Shown here: piece by piece, positions 34,050 through 42,076 of the stretch
Layout of the letters: every line of letters starts with the position of its first letter
Numbering within the stretch: position 1 is the first letter of the stretch
From: Opitutaceae bacterium
Lineage (GTDB): Bacteria; Verrucomicrobiota; Verrucomicrobiia; Opitutales; Opitutaceae
Assembly (NCBI GenBank): GCA_024233285.1
Contig: JACKPU010000002.1
Span: 434,001-498,000 of the forward strand
Length of the DNA stretch: 64,000 nt
Direction: 5' to 3'
Position numbers and translations under genes: made by a program
Notes under the pieces: model-generated
Databases searched by the model: none
Told to the model about the DNA's origin: nothing
What the model saw: only the letters and a program-made list of their open reading frames with translations

Positions 34050-35714
34050 TTATTTGGCCAGCACGCGGTTGAGCGCGCTGACGATGGCCCGGATCGAGGC
34101 TAGCTCGATGTTGGTGTCGGTGCCGGCACCGTAGAGCGTGAGGCCGCGGTCGGTCTTGATTTGGATGTAAGACACGGCCTTGGCTTCCGCACCCTTGCCG
34201 AGCGAGTGCTCGGAGTAGGACTGGACCTCAAACTTGGGCAGACTGGTGCCGGCGAGAGAGCGCACGAACGCATCAATCGGCCCGTTGCCCTCGGCGGTGA
34301 GCACATGCGTCTGGCCGTCGATTACGACGGTCGCTTCGCAATGCACCGCACTGTCCGTTTCGGCGGTCTTGAACTGCTTGATTGCGACCGGATTGGTGCG
34401 ATCGAGGTATTCGCGCTGGAAGGTGGCATGGATTTCCTCCGACGTGAGCTCGCGGCCGGAGCTGTCGGCCAGATCGTTGATGAGCTTGCCGATTTCCTTG
34501 TGCATCGCCTTGGGCAGTTCGAAGCCATACTCGCGCTCGAGAATGTAGGCGACGCCGCCTTTGCCGGATTGGGAATTGATGCGGATGATGGCCTTGTAGC
34601 TGCGGCCAATGTCGGCGGGATCCACCGGGATATAGAGGACGTCCCAAGGTTGACCGGGTTTTTGCACCGCCCAGGATTTCTTGATGGCATCCTGGTGCGA
34701 GCCGCTGAAGGCGGTGAACACGAGTTCGCCGGCGTAGGGCTGGCGCGGCGGCACTTCCAAGCGGGTGCAGCGCTCGTAGACCTCGCGGATCTCGTTGATG
34801 TTGGAAAAATCCAGGCCGGGTTCGATGCCGTGGGTGTAGAGGTTCAGCGCGACGTTGACGATATCCAGGTTGCCGGTGCGCTCGCCGTTGCCGAAGAGCG
34901 TGCCTTCGACGCGATCGGCGCCGGCCAGCATCGCGAGTTCCGTGGCGGCGACACCGGTGCCGCGGTCGTTGTGGGTGTGCAAGGACACGATGGTGCGGTC
35001 GCGCCGCGTCAGGTGGCGGCACATCCATTCGATCTGGTCGGCATGGACGTTGGGCGTGGCGTATTCTACCGTGGCGGGCAGGTTGAGAATGATCTTGTTC
35101 TCCACCGTGGGCTGCCAGACGTCGGTGACGGCTTCACAGATCTCCAACGCGAAGTCCAACTCGGTGCTGGTGAAGCTCTCGGGGGAATACTCCAATTGCA
35201 GGTTGGTGCCGGACGCGATGAGCGCGGCGCCATGCTTTTTCAGCAAAGCGATGGCGTTGGTCGCGATCTTGACGATGGCGGCGCGGTCGGCGTTGAACAC
35301 GTATTTGCGCTGCGCCGGCGAGGTCGAGTTGTAGAGATGGAAGACAACGTTTTTGGCGCCGCGCAGGGCTTCGAGCGAACGGGTGATCAATTCCTCGCGG
35401 CATTGGCAGAGGATCTGGATCGAGACGTCGTCCGGAATGCGGTTTTCCTCGATGAGGCGGCGACAGAAATCGAACTCAATCTGTGAGGCGGAAGGGAAGC
35501 CGACTTCGATTTGCTTGAAGCCGATTTTGACCAGCATCTCGAAGTATTCGAGCTTCTCGTCCACATTCATCGGCTGGGCGAGGGCTTGGTTGCCGTCGCG
35601 CAGGTCGACGCTGCACCAGATCGGAGCCTTGGTCAGCGTGCGGTTGGGCCACTGACGGTCGGGCAAATTGACGGGAGGAAACTGTCGGTATTTGGGTTGG
35701 GCGGGAGAGTGCAT
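34050..35714 (-). CDS. leuA: 2-isopropylmalate synthase
   Basis: The first committed enzyme of leucine synthesis, condensing acetyl-CoA with 2-oxoisovalerate, 554 residues (long form). The catalytic TIM barrel has WCSVDLRDGNQALAQPMN, FKQIEVGFPSAS and the metal-binding SLHTHNDRGTGVAATELA. The C-terminal domain from about residue 410 is the leucine-binding regulatory domain (feedback inhibition), ending in GAGTDTNIELASIRAIVSAL. The long 5' leader contains a possible leader peptide and hairpins. Confidence 0.95.
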   Translation of the reverse strand: MHSPAQPKYRQFPPVNLPDRQWPNRTLTKAPIWCSVDLRDGNQALAQPMNVDEKLEYFEMLVKIGFKQIEVGFPSASQIEFDFCRRLIEENRIPDDVSIQILCQCREELITRSLEALRGAKNVVFHLYNSTSPAQRKYVFNADRAAIVKIATNAIALLKKHGAALIASGTNLQLEYSPESFTSTELDFALEICEAVTDVWQPTVENKIILNLPATVEYATPNVHADQIEWMCRHLTRRDRTIVSLHTHNDRGTGVAATELAMLAGADRVEGTLFGNGERTGNLDIVNVALNLYTHGIEPGLDFSNINEIREVYERCTRLEVPPRQPYAGELVFTAFSGSHQDAIKKSWAVQKPGQPWDVLYIPVDPADIGRSYKAIIRINSQSGKGGVAYILEREYGFELPKAMHKEIGKLINDLADSSGRELTSEEIHATFQREYLDRTNPVAIKQFKTAETDSAVHCEATVVIDGQTHVLTAEGNGPIDAFVRSLAGTSLPKFEVQSYSEHSLGKGAEAKAVSYIQIKTDRGLTLYGAGTDTNIELASIRAIVSALNRVLAK

Positions 35715-35748
35715 AGCGAAACAATTAATGGTTGGCAGTCAGGGGAAG

Positions 35749-35817
35749 CACCGCTGAGCGGTGGCGGGCGGGACTCGGACGCACGATCACCCTCGCGGGC
35801 GATTCAGAGATCGTGCG
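35749..35817 (-). promoter_or_regulatory. Hairpins in the leuA leader
   Basis: On the minus strand a 9-bp helix (CGCACGATC/GATCGTGCG, 20-base loop, 35817-35780) begins over the last codons and stop of the small leader frame. A second hairpin (CACCGC/GCGGTG) at 35763-35749 follows. No T-run follows the second, so control, if any, would be by mRNA folding rather than classic termination. Confidence 0.42.
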
Positions 35818-35854
35818 CGTTGCTAAGTCGTAGTGCCTGCTGCCGGTTTCGCAT
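35804..35854 (-). CDS. Possible leader peptide before leuA
   Basis: A 16-codon frame (MRNRQQALRLSNAHDL) in the leuA leader, 90 bases upstream of its ATG. Three of 16 residues are Leu, and two use CTA and CTT, rare codons in this GC-rich genome. The stop lies inside a stable hairpin. This is the layout of a leucine-sensing leader, but the number of Leu codons is modest and no terminator is visible, so it remains a hypothesis. Confidence 0.35.
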   Translation of the reverse strand: MRNRQQALRLSNAHDL

Positions 35855-35983
35855 TGAAGGTCGGGAAACGTAGGGTTTCCGCCCTCGCCCCGTCAAGCCT
35901 GCGGCCCTGTCATAGCATAAATTGTAACCGCGGGCGGGGCCGTGCGTCTTGTCTCCCGTGTATGACTTCGATTCCATCCTGCC

Positions 35984-36589
35984 ATGTCTGACGCCGACGA
36001 GTCCTTCGACTTGCCCGCCTGCCTTGCGCGGGTGCGCCACCGCGATCAGGCGGCCGCGCGTGAACTCGTCGATCACCTTTATCCGTTGGTCATCAAAATC
36101 GTGCGCTCGCATCTGCCCCGGCGCGTGCTGGAAGAGGACCTCGCGCAGGAGGTTTTTATGAAAATGTTCGCCCGGCTCGAACAGTTTCAAGGCGCGGTGC
36201 CATTGACGCACTGGGTCTCCCGCATCGCCGTGACAACTTGCATCGACCACCTGCGGGCGCAGCAGCGCCGGCCGGAGTTCCGCTGGGCGGATTTGTCGGA
36301 AAACGAAGCCGCGGTCTTGGATCAGGCCACTGCGGCCGATGGTGAGGTGACGCCGGACGATGCCATCGCGGCGCGTGAATTGGTGGACAAACTGCTCGGC
36401 CAGTTGCGCCCGGATGATCAGCTCGTGATCCGCTTAATGGATTTGGAACAGTTGAGCGTCTCGGAAGTGAGCGAACGCACGGGCTGGAACGGATCCTTGG
36501 TCAAAGTCCGGGCGTTTCGCGCGAGACGAAAGTTGCGCAAGTTGTTCGAAAGTTTAGAACGAAAGGAAGCACACCATGAGTCAGTCTGA
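35984..36589 (+). CDS. ECF-type RNA polymerase sigma factor
   Basis: A 201-residue sigma-70-family factor with regions 2 and 4 only. Region 2 has LVDHLYPLVIKIVRSHLPRR and DLAQEVFMKMF, then WVSRIAVTTCIDHLR. Region 4 has LRPDDQLVIRLMDLEQLSVS followed by EVSERTGWNGSLVKVRAFRA. It directs transcription of a small regulon, usually under an anti-sigma factor. The next two genes overlap it and each other, so they form one operon; the second product is a candidate anti-sigma protein. Confidence 0.93.
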   Translation: MSDADESFDLPACLARVRHRDQAAARELVDHLYPLVIKIVRSHLPRRVLEEDLAQEVFMKMFARLEQFQGAVPLTHWVSRIAVTTCIDHLRAQQRRPEFRWADLSENEAAVLDQATAADGEVTPDDAIAARELVDKLLGQLRPDDQLVIRLMDLEQLSVSEVSERTGWNGSLVKVRAFRARRKLRKLFESLERKEAHHESV

Positions 36590-36884
36590 TGAAATCTGGC
36601 GGAAATTAACGGCCGCGGCCCGACAGGCGCCACCGCGTGGTGATGACACCGCGCCATTCGGCTTTGCCGGCCGGGTCGCCGCGCGCGCTTTCGGCGGCCG
36701 CCGGTCCGGCGGAGCGATGATTGAGCGCCTGGCATTGCGTGCGCTCAGCGTCGCGGGATTGGCTGCGATCCTGGCCTTGGTTACTCATCTTTCGGTGCCC
36801 GCGTCGAACGCTTCCGACGATGAGTCACTTTTTACCTTGGAGGACCCTGCGGCAATTGTGCTGGGGGTGACTGGTGATGAATAA
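36576..36884 (+). CDS. Small single-pass membrane protein, possible anti-sigma factor
   Basis: A 102-residue protein with one transmembrane helix (ALRALSVAGLAAILALVTHL) preceded by an Arg-rich cytoplasmic part and followed by a short acidic tail. The N-terminus (SQSDEIWRKLTAAARQAPP) could contact the sigma factor. It overlaps the end of the sigma gene by 14 bases and the next gene by 8. No zinc-binding anti-sigma motif is present. The role is inferred from context only. Confidence 0.7.
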   Translation: MSQSDEIWRKLTAAARQAPPRGDDTAPFGFAGRVAARAFGGRRSGGAMIERLALRALSVAGLAAILALVTHLSVPASNASDDESLFTLEDPAAIVLGVTGDE

Positions 36885-37341
36885 GCCTTGGAAAGTCATC
36901 CTCGCCTTCATCGGCGTGTTTCTCGCCGGCGCAGTGGTTGGTGGGATCGTGACGCTGCGCTTTGTGCGTGAGTTTGCGCGCGATTTTCGGCCGATGGACC
37001 GCTTTGAACCGTTGTTGATGAAGCGCTACGCCAGCCGGCTGGATCTTTCTGAGGAACAGCGGAAGCGCGTGCGCGAAATCGTCCGCACCACGGAAAATGA
37101 GCTGCGCCGCCTGCGCAGTGAGGGTTTCAAGGAGGCCGTTGCGGCGGGCGAGAAGATGAATGCTCAAATCGAACAGATTCTCACACCTGAGCAGCGGGTG
37201 CGATTGGAGGAACTTAAGCAGGAAATGCGCGAAAGGTGGAAACTGGAACGCGTGAACCGCGTGATGCACCCCGATCGCCCCGTGGGAGATGGCCCGCCAC
37301 GGATGCCAACACCGCCGCCACCCGGTGACGAGCGGCGCTGA
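36877..37341 (+). CDS. Spy/CnrX-like periplasmic sensor protein
   Basis: A 154-residue protein with an N-terminal membrane anchor (KVILAFIGVFLAGAVVGGIV) and a periplasmic helical domain (RLDLSEEQRKRVREIVRTTE, then QIEQILTPEQRVRLEELKQE) like Spy/CpxP/CnrX heavy-metal or envelope-stress sensors. The C-terminus is Pro-rich. The ATG at 36877 overlaps the stop of the preceding gene; an adjacent in-frame GTG at 36874 is an alternative. Together with the sigma factor it suggests an envelope-stress signalling operon. Confidence 0.75.
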   Translation: MNKPWKVILAFIGVFLAGAVVGGIVTLRFVREFARDFRPMDRFEPLLMKRYASRLDLSEEQRKRVREIVRTTENELRRLRSEGFKEAVAAGEKMNAQIEQILTPEQRVRLEELKQEMRERWKLERVNRVMHPDRPVGDGPPRMPTPPPPGDERR

Positions 37342-37404
37342 GGCCGGCGCCGGGAAAATATTCAGTTTTCAGTTGAATGCTCCGACTTCGCACCTACGGT
37401 CCGC

Positions 37405-37510
<106 letters not shown>

Positions 37511-37559
37511 TTTTATTTTGGATTTGCGATTGGGCGTTTTGAATTTGGGCTAACTAACC

Positions 37560-38717
37560 GTGTCGAGTTCCTATCAAGTCATCGCCCGCAAATGGCGGCC
37601 CCAAACCTTTGATGATGTCGTGGGGCAAGACCATGTGGTGCGGACGTTGAAGAACGCCATCGCCCGCAACCGCATCGCGCATGCCTATCTCTTCGTGGGA
37701 CCGCGGGGCACGGGCAAGACCTCGACGGCGCGCATTTTTGCCAAGGCGCTCAACTGCACGGATGGACCGAAGGCGGACTTCGATGTCAACGATCCGGTGG
37801 TGAAAGCCATCACTGACGGTTCATCGCTCGATGTGATTGAGATCGACGGCGCTTCCAATAACTCGGTTGAGCAAATCCGCGACCTGCGCGACGACGTGCG
37901 CTACGCGCCGAGCCAGGGTAAATACAAGGTCTACATCATCGACGAGGTGCACATGCTCTCGAACCAGGCCTTCAACGCGCTGCTGAAGACTTTGGAAGAG
38001 CCGCCCGAACACGTGAAATTCGTGTTTGCGACGACCGACGTGCAGAAGGTGCTGCCGACGATCATCTCGCGTTGCCAACGTTTCGACCTGAAGCCGATTC
38101 CGGCGGAATTGATCATCGGGCGCCTGCAAAAGATCGCCGATGAGGAAAAGATCAAGGTTACGCCCGAGGCGCTGGCTTGCATCGCCCGCATGGCCGATGG
38201 CGGGTTGCGCGATGCGCAGTCGATTTTCGACCAGATGATTTCGTTTTGCGGCAGCGAGATTTCGGAGCCCGATGTGCTGGATGTATATGGCTTGGTGGCG
38301 GCGGAGAAAGTCGCCGCACTGGCCGGCGCATTGGCAGCGGGCGACCACCGGAAAATCATCGCGATCGTGGATGAGTGCGACGCGGCAGGGCGCGATTTGG
38401 TGCGTTTGCTTGCCGATCTGCAGGCGCACGTTCGCGCGGCGTTGCTGGACGCGATCGCGCAGGGCGGCGCGACAAACGTCCTGGGAGACGTGGTTCTGAG
38501 CACGGAGCAGGTTACGCGGCTTTTGGATGCTCTGCGAGAAGGCGAGGGCGGTGTGAAGCTCGGCCTGGCCGAGAAAATCAATTTTGAAGTCACCCTGCTC
38601 AAAGCCGTCGAGGCGAGCCGGGCGCGGGCGATCGATTCCTTGATCAAAGAGCTGACGGCCATTGCCGAGATGGCCCCCGAGGCAGACTCGTCCGACGGCG
38701 AAAAAAAAAACGCCTGA
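37560..38717 (+). CDS. dnaX: DNA polymerase III gamma/tau subunit, short (gamma) form
   Basis: The clamp-loader ATPase. It starts at GTG ([20 protein letters not shown]). It shows Walker [15 protein letters not shown], Walker B IIDEVHML, the SRC motif IISRCQRF, and domain III to about residue 370. The 385-residue frame ends right after an A10 run (38701-38710) with GEKKNA and a stop, far earlier than a full tau. A -1 shift on this run joins it to the downstream frame to 39088, giving about 509 residues. The zinc module usually found after LNC (one more Cys, then CxxC) is absent; only the first Cys (residue 66) remains. Confidence 0.93.
   Translation: MSSSYQVIARKWRPQTFDDVVGQDHVVRTLKNAIARNRIAHAYLFVGPRGTGKTSTARIFAKALNCTDGPKADFDVNDPVVKAITDGSSLDVIEIDGASNNSVEQIRDLRDDVRYAPSQGKYKVYIIDEVHMLSNQAFNALLKTLEEPPEHVKFVFATTDVQKVLPTIISRCQRFDLKPIPAELIIGRLQKIADEEKIKVTPEALACIARMADGGLRDAQSIFDQMISFCGSEISEPDVLDVYGLVAAEKVAALAGALAAGDHRKIIAIVDECDAAGRDLVRLLADLQAHVRAALLDAIAQGGATNVLGDVVLSTEQVTRLLDALREGEGGVKLGLAEKINFEVTLLKAVEASRARAIDSLIKELTAIAEMAPEADSSDGEKKNA
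38701..38710 (+). promoter_or_regulatory. A10 slippery sequence in dnaX
   Basis: Ten consecutive A preceded by GGCG and followed by CGCCTGATT; the 0-frame stop is five bases past the run. The -1 frame is open for 126 codons after it. A CGCC/GGCG hairpin (38731-38743) lies shortly downstream. This is the place and type of signal used for dnaX frameshifting or transcriptional slippage in other bacteria. Confidence 0.78.
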
Positions 38718-39088
38718 TTGAGCGGCTGGACGCCCGCGTGGCGGCGCGGCTTGCGCAACGGGCACCGGTCGTCGTGCAGCCGGTGGTAAATGGTGAGCCG
38801 GAAGAGACGGGCGATTACGTCCCCGCGGTTGAGTCCGACGCGCCGGTCGGCCCGAATGCGGACGAGGAATCTGAGTATCTGGGCGGGGAATCCCTGCCCG
38901 GCGAACTGCCCTTGGTGGCTCCGCCGTCAAAGGAGGTCGAGGATGACGAACCGCCGGGTGAGTTGCCTAAGCTGGGCGATTTGAACAAGCGGATTCCCGC
39001 AGATGCGCTGGCGATCATGGACGAATTGTTTCGCGCCAAGTTTTCCAAGGTGCAGCGGATCCCGGCCAGACACTTGAAAAAAAGCTAA
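38708..39088 (+). CDS. dnaX: Tau-specific C-terminal extension of dnaX (-1 frame)
   Basis: A 126-codon continuation in the -1 frame ([20 protein letters not shown] onward). An acidic Pro/Glu-rich linker (about 80 residues) leads to a conserved-looking end, [20 protein letters not shown] followed by [15 protein letters not shown]. It has no convincing start codon with a ribosome site of its own (the nearest ATG-like start at 38738 is a GTG). In tau proteins this region binds the polymerase core and DnaB. It could be made by ribosomal -1 frameshift or by RNA polymerase adding one A. Confidence 0.75.
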   Translation, partial: KRLIERLDARVAARLAQRAPVVVQPVVNGEPEETGDYVPAVESDAPVGPNADEESEYLGGESLPGELPLVAPPSKEVEDDEPPGELPKLGDLNKRIPADALAIMDELFRAKFSKVQRIPARHLKKS

Positions 39089-39471
39089 GCGTGGCCGGTT
39101 GACCTCCAAGTCGAGCCGAGATGTCTATGGCCGATGACGGGGAGCAGATATAAATACGTTTCCACAGCCATGGCGGAGTGCGGTTCGGCCAGCGGAATGG
39201 CAATGCGGCGGTAGAGGCCTTCTTTAACGCCTTCCAATTCGTCGAGCGCAGACAGGCAGGCAGGCGATATCTCCCATACTTCGCCGGTGACACCGTCTTG
39301 ATCCGCCGGGTCGATGACCAACCCGGGGTAATCCGCCGGCTGGTAAAGGGTGTAGCCCGGGACAGAGCGCGCCTTGCTCAGGAATTTCTGATCGTGCAGG
39401 TAGTGATGATTGGAGCCGCCGCGTTTCAGCGTGCCGTAAACAAAGACGTGGAGCGGAGGCGCTGCCATCAA
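39085..39471 (-). CDS. Gamma-glutamylcyclotransferase-like protein (AIG2 fold)
   Basis: A 128-residue protein with the GGCT/AIG2 signature VFVYGTLKRGGSNHHYL and the catalytic-acid region SALDELEGVKEGLYRR, then the end-strand VETYLYL. Family enzymes form 5-oxoproline from gamma-glutamyl compounds. The start is ATG-ATG; the second ATG is equally possible. It overlaps the PP2C gene by 4 bases upstream and the tau stop by 4 bases at its end, so it belongs to the minus-strand kinase-phosphatase unit. Confidence 0.88.
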   Translation of the reverse strand: MMAAPPLHVFVYGTLKRGGSNHHYLHDQKFLSKARSVPGYTLYQPADYPGLVIDPADQDGVTGEVWEISPACLSALDELEGVKEGLYRRIAIPLAEPHSAMAVETYLYLLPVIGHRHLGSTWRSTGHA

Positions 39472-40307
39472 GAGGGTTCCGGCGCGACGGTTTCGATGAC
39501 GAGCGCGGTGAGATTGTCACGACCGGAACGTTCCAACGCTTCGGCGATCAAGCGCTCCGCGGGATTTTTGTCCGCCGGGGCCTCGCGGAGGAAATCATCC
39601 AAGTGGTGGTCCCACAGGCCGTCGATGAGCCCGTCGGAGCAGATCAGAAAACGATCACCCGGTTCGAAAACCACCGCGCCGATTTGCGGATCGATGATCT
39701 GGCGGCCGGCGCCGAGCGCCTGGTTGAGCACATTTTTCATGGGGTGGTGCCGGGCCTCGCGTTCATTGATTTTCCCCTGGCGAAAGAGCCAGCCAACGTG
39801 CGTGTGATCCTGGGTGAGTTGACGGAGGCCGCCGGACTTCGGCAGATGGTAGATCCGACTGTCGCCGATGTGACCGAAGAACACGCGATCGGGTGTGAAC
39901 CAGCACAGGCTGAGCGTCGTGCCCATATCGCGGCATTCTTCGTAGCTGCGTCCGAGCCGGTTGATCTCGTTGTGAATGGAATGGAAGATTTCCTGCAGGA
40001 CCTCGCTGTGATTGACCGTCATGCCGAGGGCCGAGACCTTGAAGCTTTTGGGCAGCCAGTGGGTCAGTTTTTCAACCGTGATGCGCGAAGCGAATTCGCC
40101 GGATTGCGCGCCGCCCATGCCGTCGCTCACGGCGAAAACGAAATCGGCCTTGTCCATCGCGGATTCGCCGGTCTTGCCGAGATAGCGCACGTCATGTCCG
40201 TCGAAGCAGAGCCCGAGAAAGGCATCCTCGTTGTTTTTGCGGACCTTGCCGACGTGGGTCAGGCCGAACCAGCGCAGGTGGAGAGGAGGGGTGGGGTCAG
40301 GAGGCAT
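39468..40307 (-). CDS. PP2C-family serine/threonine phosphatase
   Basis: A 279-residue Mg/Mn-dependent phosphatase. It has GLTHVGKVRKNNEDAFLG, the metal motif FAVSDGMGGAQSGEFAS, the TTLSLCWF and HIGDSRIYHL core strands, LTQDHTHVGWL, and FLICSDGLIDGLWD with the terminal RDNLTALVIE. All core Asp residues are present. It is soluble, without receptor domains. It overlaps the upstream minimal kinase gene by 11 bases, so the two are presumably an antagonistic pair. Confidence 0.93.
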   Translation of the reverse strand: MPPDPTPPLHLRWFGLTHVGKVRKNNEDAFLGLCFDGHDVRYLGKTGESAMDKADFVFAVSDGMGGAQSGEFASRITVEKLTHWLPKSFKVSALGMTVNHSEVLQEIFHSIHNEINRLGRSYEECRDMGTTLSLCWFTPDRVFFGHIGDSRIYHLPKSGGLRQLTQDHTHVGWLFRQGKINEREARHHPMKNVLNQALGAGRQIIDPQIGAVVFEPGDRFLICSDGLIDGLWDHHLDDFLREAPADKNPAERLIAEALERSGRDNLTALVIETVAPEPS

Positions 40308-40719
40308 GGTCGTTGCCAGCTGGAGGGGTTGACGGGGGATTGATTTCGTCGAGCAGGGTGGAGAGCTCGAAATCGATGATACAAAAACGACCGTCGGCGA
40401 TGCGGTAGGTGATGTTGCGGGAGTAGGGGTCGTCGTGACGGACGCCGAACTGCTCGAGTTCGGCGAAAAGCGATTTGAGCCTTTCGTCGCTAATATGGTC
40501 CACGCGCGTGCCGCAATTGGTGGTCACAATTTTGAGCATTTCCGGGTCGCTGTGGAGGAGGCGTGGCACGAAATTGCAACCCTTGGCCTCGAGGTGCTTC
40601 AAGATGCGCACTTCATTGGCGAAGCGTTTGTCCGCCTCGTGGCCGCGAAAGGTCTTGTGCACCGTGCCGTCGTAGCCGATGCGGACATGGGCCCGGTTGG
40701 TATCCTTGACGTCAGGCAT
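40297..40719 (-). CDS. Minimal protein-kinase-like protein
   Basis: A 140-residue protein carrying a compact kinase core. The nucleotide Lys is in GTVHKTFRG, the helix-C Glu in FANEVRILKHLE, the catalytic loop in GVRHDDPYSRNITYRI (HxD with a downstream Asn) and the metal site in FCIIDFELS, a DFE in place of DFG. It lacks the C-lobe beyond the metal loop, as in the smallest Bud32/RIO-like kinases. It overlaps the PP2C gene by 11 bases. The substrate is unknown. The kinase call rests on motif order and spacing. Confidence 0.78.
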   Translation of the reverse strand: MPDVKDTNRAHVRIGYDGTVHKTFRGHEADKRFANEVRILKHLEAKGCNFVPRLLHSDPEMLKIVTTNCGTRVDHISDERLKSLFAELEQFGVRHDDPYSRNITYRIADGRFCIIDFELSTLLDEINPPSTPPAGNDHAS

Positions 40720-40846
40720 GACAGGGTGATTTCAGCAGATTTGGCATGGCGGCGGCGAACAAAAAGAGCCCTGCTGTTTATTGAAAGGCAACAACTTGAA
40801 AATAATCGGGCATAAAAACAAAAATTGGATAAATTCCCTTAAATGC

Positions 40847-40862
40847 TGGCACGCGAGGTGCT
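40847..40862 (+). promoter_or_regulatory. Sigma-54 type promoter of glnA
   Basis: TGGCACGCGAGGTGCT matches the -24/-12 consensus TGGCACG-N4-TTGCW at all but one fixed position, with correct spacing between GG and GC. It lies 104 bases upstream of the glnA ATG, in a 246-base AT-rich gap that holds no gene. This implies RpoN and an activator; neither gene is in the window. Confidence 0.72.
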
Positions 40863-40965
40863 CATTGATTTCGTGATTTTACAATTCGCGTTCGGCCTGT
40901 TCCCATGGACGACTTGGATGTGATTGTAGTCCAAAACCCTGATAAAACCACCCGAACTACCTGAT

Positions 40966-42000
40966 ATGGCTAAATACAAACTCGAATACATCTGGTTGGA
41001 CGGCTACACGCCGCTCGCCAACATGCGCAGCAAGACTCAGATCAAGGAATTCGCCAGCTTCCCGAAGCTCGAAGACCTTCCGATGTGGGGCTTCGACGGC
41101 AGCTCGACGAAGCAGGCGGAAGGCCGCAGCTCGGACTGCATGCTCAAGCCGGTCGCGCGTTTTGCCGACAGCACCCGCAAGAACGGCGTGCTGGTCATGT
41201 GCGAAGTCATGATGCCGGATGGCACGACTCCGCATCCGTCCAACTCCCGTGCCACCATTCCGGATGACGAAGGCGCGTGGTTTGGTTTCGAGCAGGAATA
41301 TTTCTTCTTCAAGGATGGCGCTCCGCTCGGCTTCCCGCAGGGTGGTTTCCCTGAACCGCAGGGTCCGTATTACACTGGCGTCGGCTACAAGAACGTCGGC
41401 TCCATCGCCCGTGAAATTGTCGAGAAGCACATCGATATCTGTTTGGACGCCGGCATCAACCTCGAAGGCATCAACGCCGAGGTCGCCAAGGGACAGTGGG
41501 AATTCCAGATCTTCGGCAAGGGCTCCAAGAACGCCGCCGACCAGATGTGGGTCGCCCGTTACATCCTCGCCCGCTTGGGTGAGACCTACGGCGTGGACAT
41601 CGAGTGGCAGTGCAAGCCCCTGCGCGGCGCTTTCAATGCCCCCCTCGACTGGAACGGTTCCGGCATGCACTCGAACTTCTCGACCACTTATCTGCGCGAC
41701 AAGGGCGGCAAGGAATACTTCGAAAAACTCATGGCCGCGTTCAGCAAGCACATGGACGAACACATCGCGGTTTATGGTCCGGACAATCACCTGCGCCTCA
41801 CCGGTCTTCACGAGACGCAGTCGATCGACAAGTTTACCTACGGTATCGCCGACCGCGGCTCCTCGATTCGCATCCCCCACAGCTTCGTCAACGCAGGCTA
41901 CAAGGGTTACCTTGAGGATCGCCGGCCGAACTCCGCCGCCGATCCGTATCTTGTCGCCGGTCGCATTCTCAAGACCATCCAGACGGTTCCGACTCCCTGA
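40966..42000 (+). CDS. glnA: Glutamine synthetase, type II (GSII)
   Basis: ATP-dependent ammonia assimilation enzyme, 344 residues. The short eukaryotic-like form is identified by LEYIWLDGYTPLANMRSKT, MWGFDGSSTKQAEG, WFGFEQEYFFF, the ammonia/glutamate region QWEFQIFG, and GSGMHSNFST. GSII is about 100 residues shorter than GSI and lacks the adenylylation-loop tyrosine. It is monocistronic: a sigma-54-type promoter lies before it and a strong terminator follows. GSII in bacteria is scattered by lateral transfer, but codon use here looks native. Confidence 0.96.
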   Translation: MAKYKLEYIWLDGYTPLANMRSKTQIKEFASFPKLEDLPMWGFDGSSTKQAEGRSSDCMLKPVARFADSTRKNGVLVMCEVMMPDGTTPHPSNSRATIPDDEGAWFGFEQEYFFFKDGAPLGFPQGGFPEPQGPYYTGVGYKNVGSIAREIVEKHIDICLDAGINLEGINAEVAKGQWEFQIFGKGSKNAADQMWVARYILARLGETYGVDIEWQCKPLRGAFNAPLDWNGSGMHSNFSTTYLRDKGGKEYFEKLMAAFSKHMDEHIAVYGPDNHLRLTGLHETQSIDKFTYGIADRGSSIRIPHSFVNAGYKGYLEDRRPNSAADPYLVAGRILKTIQTVPTP

Positions 42001-42026
42001 AGCCGTCTGAGTCTGCCTCGCATTTC

Positions 42027-42060
42027 AACGCCACTCCCGTGCGGAGTGGCGTTTTTGTTG
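42027..42060 (+). terminator. Rho-independent terminator of glnA
   Basis: A 9-bp stem CGCCACTCC/GGAGTGGCG with a 5-base loop and five T, starting 28 bases after the glnA stop. Confidence 0.92.
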
Positions 42061-42076
42061 CGGGAATTTTATCGCG

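Noticed and set aside
34161..35486. 441-residue open frame antisense to leuA
   Set aside because: Shadow of leuA; no motifs.
38738..39088. Independent gene for the dnaX downstream frame
   Set aside because: Its only start is an internal GTG without a ribosome site, and the frame is open back to the A10 run; a frameshift extension explains it better.
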